Of a stretch of 6,324 nucleotides of DNA, positions 1 through 5,105 are shown piece after piece (position 1 is the first letter of the stretch; every line of letters begins with the position of its first letter). The stretch is from Candidatus Poseidoniales archaeon. GTDB lineage: Archaea; Thermoplasmatota; Poseidoniia; Poseidoniales; Poseidoniaceae. The stretch spans positions 1 to 6,324 of the forward strand of contig JAAXIR010000130.1 in NCBI GenBank assembly GCA_012270265.1, written 5' to 3'. The notes beneath the pieces were generated by a model that was not told the origin of the DNA, did not search any database, and saw only the letters and a list, made by a program, of their open reading frames with translations. Made by a program: the position numbers and the translations under genes.

Positions 1-208
1 CGTCGCCATCACCCATCTTAAGATTCAATTCCTGAGCCATTTCATCGGACCAGAGGCGCAGATTCGGTTCAGGAACAGCAGTTGGATGGACCCGTGACCA
101 ACAGGTGCGTGGAACCTGTCTCGGTTTTCCACCAACTTCATCGTCACCTGGCGTCTCTGTGACAAAGCGGTTGAGCCAGTTCAATTCATCTAATGAAGCG
201 GTTCCCAC
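1..208 (-). CDS. selO: Protein adenylyltransferase SelO/YdiU family, N-terminal 69 codons (partial)
   Basis: The gene runs off the left edge of the window, so only the N-terminus is seen. SelO (YdiU, UPF0061) is a kinase-fold enzyme that transfers AMP from ATP to hydroxyl residues of target proteins and is linked to redox stress. The catalytic core is outside the window. The call rests on the family's N-terminal signature: a short acidic lead, then RQVPRTCWSRVHPTAVPEPN at about residues 30-49 and LRLWSDEMAQELNL at about 50-63. These correspond to the family pattern 'RxVxxACxSxVxPTPxxxPxLxxxSxExAxxLGL'. The chosen start is GTG at 208-206. An in-frame TAG sits at 232-230, and no ATG lies between it and the conserved part; the TTG eight codons in is the only alternative. 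There is no Shine-Dalgarno, but a CTTCAATAG box lies 29 bases upstream. The gene lies 91 bases downstream of the phosphatase stop and probably has its own promoter. The family call is from recalled motifs, not a search. Confidence 0.8.
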   Translation of the reverse strand, partial: MGTASLDELNWLNRFVTETPGDDEVGGKPRQVPRTCWSRVHPTAVPEPNLRLWSDEMAQELNLKMGDGD

Positions 209-229
209 AGCATTCTGTGCAGGTGATAA

Positions 230-238
230 CTATTGAAG
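230..238 (-). promoter_or_regulatory. Putative TATA-like promoter box of selO (CTTCAATAG)
   Basis: CTTCAATAG reads on the minus strand and its TTCAATAG part begins 29 bases before the GTG start. Closely similar boxes stand at 28-30 bases before two other gene starts in the window. The spacing fits an archaeal TATA box that drives a transcript starting at or next to the start codon. It is a pattern match by eye only. Confidence 0.35.
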
Positions 239-299
239 TTGATTCTTCCTTCATTGGATTAAGACTGTACACAGGGGTACCCTCGTAAACACATCATAC

Positions 300-2114
300 C
301 TAACTGTCTATGGCCTCTTTTCGAAGGGTTGCAAGAAGGACCGAAATAAAGCAAAGAACAACACCAAATCCTGGAACGGATGTATCTTCGTCTCCATCAG
401 AAACGGTCGAGTTTTCATCAATGTTTTCGACGACTTCAGTATAGATACCATCATCACATGTTCCTGAACCCACAATCAACTCTTGTTGGAATTGATCAAG
501 TACGATAGCATCAGCTGAATTGCTGTTTAAGTCATTCTTTTCGTAAAGGCTTCCTTCGATAATGTAGCAACCCCTCTCTAACGCGATGGATTGTTGATAT
601 TGGACAGAATCTGATTGAATGTCATTCCACCACCACATACCACTCCACTCCTCGGTGCTCGCATTCTTTGCTACAATGAGTGCAGTGTAGCTTGTATCGA
701 TGGCAAGATCGCTGACTTCAGATTGGAGATTATAGGTCCACGAACTCGACAAATCTTGTGGTTGATTGATAACGCTCATCGACTTTAATTGAATTTGTTC
801 ATCAACTTCAATGACTGGTTCGATGTATTCTCTCCAAAGCCAAACAGTGTTGTATTCGTGCTTTCGTGTATCTTCGCCGACCAAGATACTCCCATCATTG
901 AGCACGAGGATGTTGTCTGGTCCTGCAAGATTGTTGTTGTTGCATTCGTATTGTGCTGAAGAGGTATATGGCCCACCAATGATGACAGGCTCGATTCGAT
1001 TGATATCCCACTCATCGACCATTGTCATTCTGTATACAATACCGCAGAAGTTGTCTGAAACGTCGATGTCCCCTTGCCCATCGGTCATGGCACGATCAAT
1101 GTTGGACATGGCCATGTAAACGTACTCTGGAGCGTTTTGATTAAACACAACCCCTTCCATTTTGTTCCACTCATTTGTAGCACCAATCGCAGCTGCTGCC
1201 TTACGAGTTTCGAGGAAAGCGACACGATCGTCCAATGAATAACCGATGATTCCATCGTTGTTGAGATCTTGATTCAATCGTCCTTCAGCCCAATCATTGA
1301 TTTCGTTGTCAGTAATGTACGAATTCTCTCCTTGAATGTAATCGTCTGTTGTAATTCCATCATAATCATCGATCCAATTCAAAATCTCTGCATTCGAAGA
1401 AGATGCTAGTTCAATCCACTCAACATCAAATCCCGTTGTTGACGAATCAGTCGTTGAATCTTGGATGAGTTTTGCAGCATACAGTGTTCCTTTGCTTAGA
1501 TCGTCTGGTGCATCAGCAACGAATTTGTACAATACAGTATCGTAACCATCGTCGCTGAGATACACCGTCTTGTTGTCCGGCATCACCTGTGCGTTTTCAT
1601 GCGAATATCGTCCCATCGTGTAATGACGAATCAAGTCAGGATTATTGGTATCCGAATCCTCCATCTCAACGATGAACCCATAATCGTAAGGATTCGGATA
1701 CGAGCCTAGGTAGGATGCAAGTAATTGCTGACCCTGATGATAGCGATAGTTCACATTGTTCCAATCCTCTGTATCATCAAAGTACAATTCTTCTGAGAAC
1801 AGTGGCGATCCCCATGGACTCACAGTTCCAAAGCAAAGAACCCAGCCTCCGTTAATGCTGGATAGATTCAAGATTTGACTGCTGATGACGTCCCACTGTT
1901 CGGCTGATGAATCCCATTGAATATCAATCTTCGTTATTCCAGCTCGTCTCAATCTGACTGATTCCAGCAGGCCTTTCCTCCCATGCTGTGTAGAGATAAC
2001 CCCTTGTTCCATCCTGATTGGTCGGAATGAACGCATTGAAATCTGGCTTCTGACTGACGAGGATTTCCTCTCCATTGGCGATGGAATAGATTCCTCCAGC
2101 GAGACGGCCATCAC
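300..2114 (-). CDS. PhoX-like (DUF839) phosphatase, C-terminal fragment after a frameshift, with PGF-CTERM anchor
   Basis: This open frame holds the C-terminal 547 residues of a PhoX-type exported phosphatase. Genuine coding begins at about 1943; the stretch 1944-2114 is a shadow of the N-terminal fragment's frame, and the ATG at 2114 is probably not a real start. Recognisable PhoX/DUF839 blocks, numbered in this frame, are CFGTVSPWGSPLFSEE (94-109, matching the family 'PWGTWLTCEE' block), SHENAQV...VYLSDDGYDTVLYKF (171-198), GTLYAAKL (209-216), GATNEWNKMEGVVFN (311-325, whose Glu is the usual metal-ligand position), CGIVYRM (357-363) and GPDNILVLNDGSILVGED (398-415). DLNNDGIIG (283-291) resembles a calcium-binding loop. 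Known PhoX enzymes use iron and calcium to hydrolyse phosphomonoesters. After about residue 440 comes a beta-rich domain of unknown type, then an acidic linker and PGF (581-583), a hydrophobic helix and basic residues. That end is a PGF-CTERM signal for archaeosortase processing and surface anchoring. Confidence 0.85.
   Translation of the reverse strand: MMAVSLEESIPSPMERKSSSVRSQISMRSFRPIRMEQGVISTQHGRKGLLESVRLRRAGITKIDIQWDSSAEQWDVISSQILNLSSINGGWVLCFGTVSPWGSPLFSEELYFDDTEDWNNVNYRYHQGQQLLASYLGSYPNPYDYGFIVEMEDSDTNNPDLIRHYTMGRYSHENAQVMPDNKTVYLSDDGYDTVLYKFVADAPDDLSKGTLYAAKLIQDSTTDSSTTGFDVEWIELASSSNAEILNWIDDYDGITTDDYIQGENSYITDNEINDWAEGRLNQDLNNDGIIGYSLDDRVAFLETRKAAAAIGATNEWNKMEGVVFNQNAPEYVYMAMSNIDRAMTDGQGDIDVSDNFCGIVYRMTMVDEWDINRIEPVIIGGPYTSSAQYECNNNNLAGPDNILVLNDGSILVGEDTRKHEYNTVWLWREYIEPVIEVDEQIQLKSMSVINQPQDLSSSWTYNLQSEVSDLAIDTSYTALIVAKNASTEEWSGMWWWNDIQSDSVQYQQSIALERGCYIIEGSLYEKNDLNSNSADAIVLDQFQQELIVGSGTCDDGIYTEVVENIDENSTVSDGDEDTSVPGFGVVLCFISVLLATLRKEAIDS
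1919..1968 (-). repeat. 25-base imperfect tandem duplication at the phosphatase frameshift
   Basis: Reading the minus strand, one copy starts at 1968 and the next at 1943, exactly 25 bases later. The first 20 bases of the two copies agree at 16 positions: both start with GCTGGAAT and both contain AGATTGA. Each copy encodes the same peptide idea in its own frame: AGISQIE in the N-terminal frame and AGITKID in the C-terminal frame. Because 25 is not a multiple of three, the second copy shifts the frame by +1. Deleting one copy gives an uninterrupted 718-codon gene from ATG 2481 to the stop at 300, joining 171 upstream codons to 547 downstream codons. Confidence 0.75.
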
Positions 2115-2481
2115 TCAATGTATCTCCTGCTTGCAGAAGAACCTGATATTCACCGTAACCACTTCGAATCCCGTGCCACACATCACTTGCTTGACTTGAT
2201 GCTGCGAGTTCAGGGACAACATCAGGCAAATTGTTCCAATCAACTCCATTGATGACGCCGATGGTTGCATCGTAATTGTTCGGATCAGGATGCATTGCAT
2301 TGACAAAGAAACGACCATGCTCATCAACATACATTCCAGTGACTTCTGCTTCTGGTGGCGTCATGAGGATTCGAATCATTTCATTCTCTTCGGCTTGACT
2401 TTGCGCTTGGACCATCGAAGAACTTGAAATCCCAATGAGCAACCCAATCGAGATGAAAATCAACAAGGTGTTCACTCGCAT
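1924..2481 (-). CDS. PhoX-like (DUF839) phosphatase, N-terminal fragment with Sec signal peptide, ends at a frameshift
   Basis: This is the start of the same phosphatase gene. From the ATG at 2481 the protein opens with a basic residue, a hydrophobic stretch (residues 5-18) and a likely signal peptidase site after VQA (residue 26). There is no twin arginine, so Sec export is expected, whereas many bacterial PhoX enzymes use Tat. PhoX blocks follow: GMYVDEHGRFFVNAMHPD (49-66), PDFNAFIPTNQDG (146-158) and YLYTAWEERPAGISQ (162-176). The frame then stops at TGA 1926-1924, far short of the family's usual 600-700 residues, while the rest of the enzyme continues in the +1 frame. ATG 2481 is preferred over GTG 2490 because GAGGAG lies 8 bases before the ATG and overlaps the GTG. 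The sirtuin stop is 35 bases upstream. Whether the gene is truly broken or the break is an assembly or strain-mixture error cannot be decided here. Confidence 0.85.
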   Translation of the reverse strand: MRVNTLLIFISIGLLIGISSSSMVQAQSQAEENEMIRILMTPPEAEVTGMYVDEHGRFFVNAMHPDPNNYDATIGVINGVDWNNLPDVVPELAASSQASDVWHGIRSGYGEYQVLLQAGDTLSDGRLAGGIYSIANGEEILVSQKPDFNAFIPTNQDGTRGYLYTAWEERPAGISQIETSWNNED

Positions 2482-2487
2482 GGTTGT

Positions 2488-2499
2488 CACTCCTCAATA
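2488..2499 (-). promoter_or_regulatory. Shine-Dalgarno of the phosphatase gene (deciding the start)
   Basis: The minus strand reads TATTGAGGAGTG just before the phosphatase start. GAGGAG complements the archaeal 16S 3' end and stands 8 bases from ATG 2481. It overlaps the upstream GTG at 2490, which argues against that GTG as the start. It is one of the clearest ribosome binding sites in the window and fits an operon-internal gene. Confidence 0.55.
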
Positions 2500-2516
2500 C
2501 GTTGCAAAAACATTGG

Positions 2517-3224
2517 TCAAGATTGCGTCCACTTTTCGATGAGCATTGGGAGAATTTCTCCAGCTTTCCCTTGGATGAATTCATCAAAAAAGTAGACATT
2601 TTCTGGTGGGTCAAGATTGATGCCCATGGTATGCGCACCGTAACGACGTGCCATATGAAGGAAATTTGCAGCAGGATAGACGTGGCCACTTGTTCCAATG
2701 GCAATGAAGACATCGCACTCGGACAGTGCTTTCTCAATTTCAGGCATCTGCATAGGCATCTCATTGAACCAAACAATATGTGGTCGTAGTCGACCTTCGC
2801 ACTTTGAACACGAAAGGAAGGTTTCCTGAAGATGTTCATCTTCCATCATCTCCTCAACATGGCTGCACACTTCGCATCGCAGTTTGGCAAGTTCTCCATG
2901 CATGTGAATCAAATTCTTTGAGCCTGCCCGTTCATGTAAGTCATCGACGTTCTGGGTCACTAAGAGGAAGTTTTGCAGGTAATTCTCGAGTGATACCAAT
3001 GCCTCATGGCCTTGGTTTGGTTTGACTTCCAACAATTGTCTTCGTCGCTGCTGGTAAAAATTCCATACAAGCTGGGGATTGGCTTGCCACCCTTCGGGTG
3101 TAGCAACCTCTTCAATTCGATGATTTTCCCACAATCCATTCGAATCACGAAAGGTTCGAATTCCTGACGAGGCGGTGATACCAGGACCCGTCAAGATCAC
3201 AACGTTGGAATCTCTTGAAATCAT
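2517..3224 (-). CDS. cobB: CobB-type NAD-dependent protein deacylase (sirtuin, Sir2 family)
   Basis: Sirtuins remove acyl groups from lysines using NAD+, giving O-acyl-ADP-ribose and nicotinamide; they act in the cytoplasm. The 235 residues are the usual single-domain length. Visible in order are the NAD-binding loop TGPGITASSGIRTFR (12-26), LWENHRIEEVATPEGW (31-46), FYQQRRRQ (56-63) with the Tyr57-x-x-Arg60 pair typical of class III desuccinylase/deacetylase sirtuins, TQNVDDLHERAG (90-101), HMHGEL (107-112) with catalytic His109, a zinc site at Cys117, Cys120, Cys139 and Cys142, RPHIVWFNEMP (147-157) and GTSGHVYPAA (177-186). Two positions are unusual: the canonical GAGIS is GPGIT, and the canonical WFGE is WFNE. 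The block order and wording recall gammaproteobacterial CobB, so transfer from bacteria is plausible but untested. The start at 3224 lies 6 bases after the membrane protein stop, with TTGAGG just before it. Substrates cannot be read from the sequence; the neighbouring actin or metabolic enzymes are only possible. Confidence 0.95.
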   Translation of the reverse strand: MISRDSNVVILTGPGITASSGIRTFRDSNGLWENHRIEEVATPEGWQANPQLVWNFYQQRRRQLLEVKPNQGHEALVSLENYLQNFLLVTQNVDDLHERAGSKNLIHMHGELAKLRCEVCSHVEEMMEDEHLQETFLSCSKCEGRLRPHIVWFNEMPMQMPEIEKALSECDVFIAIGTSGHVYPAANFLHMARRYGAHTMGINLDPPENVYFFDEFIQGKAGEILPMLIEKWTQS

Positions 3225-3230
3225 GATGCC

Positions 3231-3962
3231 TCAATCGTCTTTTTTGTGTTCGAATGAAAATCCATCAAAATCGGTTTGATAAATCGGGACGTCATTGGGG
3301 CTTTTCTCAAAAGCAGGAGGAATGTTTTCCGGCTGCTGGATTTGTGTTTGCTGGATCTGTGGCTGCTGGACTTGTGGCTGCGCAGCGAATTGTTGCTGAG
3401 TTGGTTGCACACCAGGAGGGATGTATTGGTGAACTGTTGTCTGGTTTGGTTGATACATCGTTCCATCAGGTTGTTGATATACGATCATTTGAGGTGCACT
3501 TTTACCTGTAGAAAGTCCAACAATCAAGAGAATGAGGCCCACTAGACAACAAACACCACCGCCACACATCGCGAACACCGGGCCGAAGAGATCATCTGCA
3601 TCAACAATCACGACATCGCCTTCAGCATCGATATTGTAAGTTCCAGCATCGTAAATTTCAACATCACCAAGGTATGTGTACCCAGTAATTTCTGTTCCAG
3701 CATCACAATTTGGATAAAAATACTCAAACATGTCATCCGTCACTGAAATGGAATAACTGTAACAATCAACATCGCCCTTTGCATAAACCTCCAGCCAGCT
3801 CGATGTGCCATCGAAATTGAAAACTGTACCGTCAGTTTCCGTATCGTGCAGAATGTTATCGCTGTTGGGTTCGTAAGTTGCAATCCCTGCAACAGAAAAT
3901 ACAAAACCAAACAGGGCCAAAAGAAGCAGAACGCCACCAGTTATGGCGAGCCCTTTGTTCAT
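3231..3962 (-). CDS. Two-helix membrane protein with extracytoplasmic domain and Q/P-rich cytoplasmic-type tail, function unknown
   Basis: I do not recognise this 243-residue family. The N-terminus (about 5-28) is a hydrophobic helix rich in leucine and phenylalanine. Residues 30-125 form an acidic, tyrosine-rich, probably beta-structured domain with two cysteines (67 and 86) that could pair. A second helix at about 127-151 contains three cysteines (133, 138, 139). The tail from about 155 is low complexity: glutamine and proline dominate, with the five-residue unit QPQ(V/I)Q repeated three times at 195-209. It ends in a charged segment with Phe-Asp repeats (about 229-243). With both ends on the same side, the tail would most simply be cytoplasmic and the 30-125 domain outside. 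The start is ATG 3962, 9 bases after the actin stop, and the sirtuin follows 6 bases downstream, so the genes should be co-transcribed. A role as a membrane partner or anchor of the adjacent actin is a guess from position only. Confidence 0.8.
   Translation of the reverse strand: MNKGLAITGGVLLLLALFGFVFSVAGIATYEPNSDNILHDTETDGTVFNFDGTSSWLEVYAKGDVDCYSYSISVTDDMFEYFYPNCDAGTEITGYTYLGDVEIYDAGTYNIDAEGDVVIVDADDLFGPVFAMCGGGVCCLVGLILLIVGLSTGKSAPQMIVYQQPDGTMYQPNQTTVHQYIPPGVQPTQQQFAAQPQVQQPQIQQTQIQQPENIPPAFEKSPNDVPIYQTDFDGFSFEHKKDD
3330..3380 (-). repeat. 15-base in-frame tandem repeat encoding QPQ(V/I)Q
   Basis: Three complete imperfect 15-base units and the start of a fourth lie inside the membrane protein tail. 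They encode QPQVQ, QPQIQ, QTQIQ and then QP. The units differ mainly at third positions and by one Pro-to-Thr change. This is a coding minisatellite that could vary in copy number between strains without shifting the frame. Confidence 0.7.
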
Positions 3963-3971
3963 GGAAACAAC

Positions 3972-5009
3972 TCAACGAGATGCGAGAGTGAGGTTCTTCC
4001 ACATGTCTTCTGGTACTTCCATAGCCAAGCGGAGACCACCCATCGCACCGAGTCGAACTGGGTCGTCGACTACGTGAATGTTGACATCGCCCATGTCGGA
4101 GAGTCGGCGTTCGATGAGTGCACCGAGGCCACGAATGCCTGATCCGCCACCTGCGAGTACCATGTTTCGACGGAATTGGTCGTGGTATTCAGGGTTTGAA
4201 TCAGCGATGAGTTGCTTAACGTTCTCAACGATTGGGTCAACAATGGACTCCCACGCTCGTTGCATGCAGTCTGTGATGTCGAGACTCATGGCCTTTCCTT
4301 CAATGGAGAAGTCGACCATGATTGGCTCATCAGGCGTTGAGGTCGATACGAAGGAGTATTGTTCCTTCCAGCGTCGAGCCATGTCCTTTGTGATTTGAGC
4401 TCCATTGTACTTGGATTGGACTTCCTTGATGATTTGAGCATCAACGTAGTCTCCAGCGTACCCGGTGTGCATTTGGTCGCCAGGACCAGGGATGGTTCCG
4501 TAGACACGGCAAAGGTCGGTTGTTCCTGCGCCGATGTCGATGACGAGTGTGTGCTCAATCATGTCAAGAGCATAAGCGACAGCGAATGGCTCCGAAATGA
4601 TCATTGCAGCGTTGACGCTACCTGCAGCAGCATCAAAGATGGCCGTCTTGTCGACGTGGCTGGCTTCAGCAGGTGCACCGATAACAGCGACGACACGGTC
4701 GTGCTCTTCAGGGTCTGCTAGACCGATAAGATGGGTGATGAAGTGGGCAATGAATTGTCGATCTTCGACGGTATCCTTGATGACACCGAGCTCGAGTGGG
4801 CGGAAGAGGTTCAATGCAAGTCTGTTCTTCAGAGCATCTTCTCCGAAGAGAACATCTCGCTTGAGGAAATTTCGTGCGATTGGGTCTTTTGGAGTCCCAA
4901 TTACTGTGAGTTCTTCTTCTTCGTGATTTCCTGAGGAGACCATTACAGAACGAAATGTTCCCAAATCAATTCCAATATACAATACATCTTCTGCCATAGC
5001 GTTCGCCAT
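3972..5009 (-). CDS. MamK-like actin family ATPase (MreB/MamK/Hsp70 fold)
   Basis: The 345 residues carry the full actin-superfamily nucleotide site: phosphate-1 loop IGIDLGT (12-18), VIGAPAEAS (109-117), SEPFAVAYALD (139-149) with the likely catalytic Glu140, phosphate-2 loop VIDIGAGTTDLC (156-167), GDYVD (186-190), and adenosine loop VLAGGGSGIRGLG (284-296). Several stretches outside the common motifs recall the magnetosome filament protein MamK rather than MreB: GTPKDPIARNFLKR (38-51), GTIPGPGDQM (171-180), KEQYSFV (215-221) and the end LRLAMEVPEDMWKNL (326-340). The length also equals MamK's, from memory. Such proteins polymerise with ATP into cytoplasmic filaments that position cargo or shape membranes. 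No magnetosome gene is seen nearby. The start is ATG 5009, with ATG 4997 as an alternative giving MAEDVLYIGID; neither has a Shine-Dalgarno, and a CTTCATAAG box stands 28 bases before 5009. It appears to head the operon with the membrane protein and sirtuin. Confidence 0.9.
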   Translation of the reverse strand: MANAMAEDVLYIGIDLGTFRSVMVSSGNHEEEELTVIGTPKDPIARNFLKRDVLFGEDALKNRLALNLFRPLELGVIKDTVEDRQFIAHFITHLIGLADPEEHDRVVAVIGAPAEASHVDKTAIFDAAAGSVNAAMIISEPFAVAYALDMIEHTLVIDIGAGTTDLCRVYGTIPGPGDQMHTGYAGDYVDAQIIKEVQSKYNGAQITKDMARRWKEQYSFVSTSTPDEPIMVDFSIEGKAMSLDITDCMQRAWESIVDPIVENVKQLIADSNPEYHDQFRRNMVLAGGGSGIRGLGALIERRLSDMGDVNIHVVDDPVRLGAMGGLRLAMEVPEDMWKNLTLASR

Positions 5010-5029
5010 TCTAACGGAACACCGTCCAC

Positions 5030-5038
5030 CTTATGAAG
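5030..5038 (-). promoter_or_regulatory. Putative TATA-like promoter box of the actin operon (CTTCATAAG)
   Basis: CTTCATAAG reads on the minus strand, with TTCATAAG beginning 28 bases before ATG 5009. It lies in the 96-base gap after the zinc-ribbon gene and nearly matches the boxes ahead of the zinc-ribbon gene and selO. With no Shine-Dalgarno at the start codon, a leaderless transcript is the simplest reading. Confidence 0.4.
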
Positions 5039-5050
5039 CATCCCTCGCTC

Positions 5051-5067
5051 ACGTTCGCCAAAAACGT
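5051..5067 (-). terminator. Weak candidate terminator or operator: short inverted repeat with T5 run
   Basis: ACGTT and AACGT face each other across seven bases, and the minus strand reads TTTTT inside this element, 40-50 bases after the zinc-ribbon stop. Archaeal termination needs only a T-rich stretch, so this could end the zinc-ribbon transcript. The stem is only five pairs, and the position upstream of the actin promoter box would also suit an operator. Both readings are weak. Confidence 0.2.
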
Positions 5068-5105
5068 ATGGATTTCAATGCGCTCATAATTCTATAGAAC
5101 ATGGG

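Noticed and set aside
811..1119. Plus-strand open frame opposite the phosphatase
   Set aside because: Composition is unnatural and it mirrors conserved minus-strand codons. No recognisable domain, promoter or ribosome site was seen.
1924..1968. Programmed +1 ribosomal frameshift in the phosphatase gene
   Set aside because: I see no slippery codon or stop-codon context of a known +1 site. The 25-base duplication explains the frame change more simply.
1944..2114. Open reading extension of the C-terminal phosphatase frame up to an ATG at 2114
   Set aside because: The peptide is basic and serine-rich with no PhoX similarity, while the other frame over the same bases encodes clear PhoX blocks. 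It is a shadow.
3330..3380. Possible CRISPR-like or mobile-element repeat
   Set aside because: The units are contiguous with no spacers, keep the reading frame and encode a low-complexity tail. It is a coding minisatellite.
4078..4934. Several plus-strand open frames opposite the actin gene
   Set aside because: They are antisense shadows of a strongly conserved actin-fold gene, with serine/arginine-rich low-quality peptides.
3972..5009. Magnetosome gene cluster
   Set aside because: Only the actin recalls MamK. No other mam-type gene is recognisable in the window, so no magnetosome role is claimed.
5090..5099. Perfect 10-base palindrome TTCTATAGAA just after the zinc-ribbon stop
   Set aside because: It is short and A/T-rich, has no second copy and could arise by chance. 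It is not enough to call an operator.
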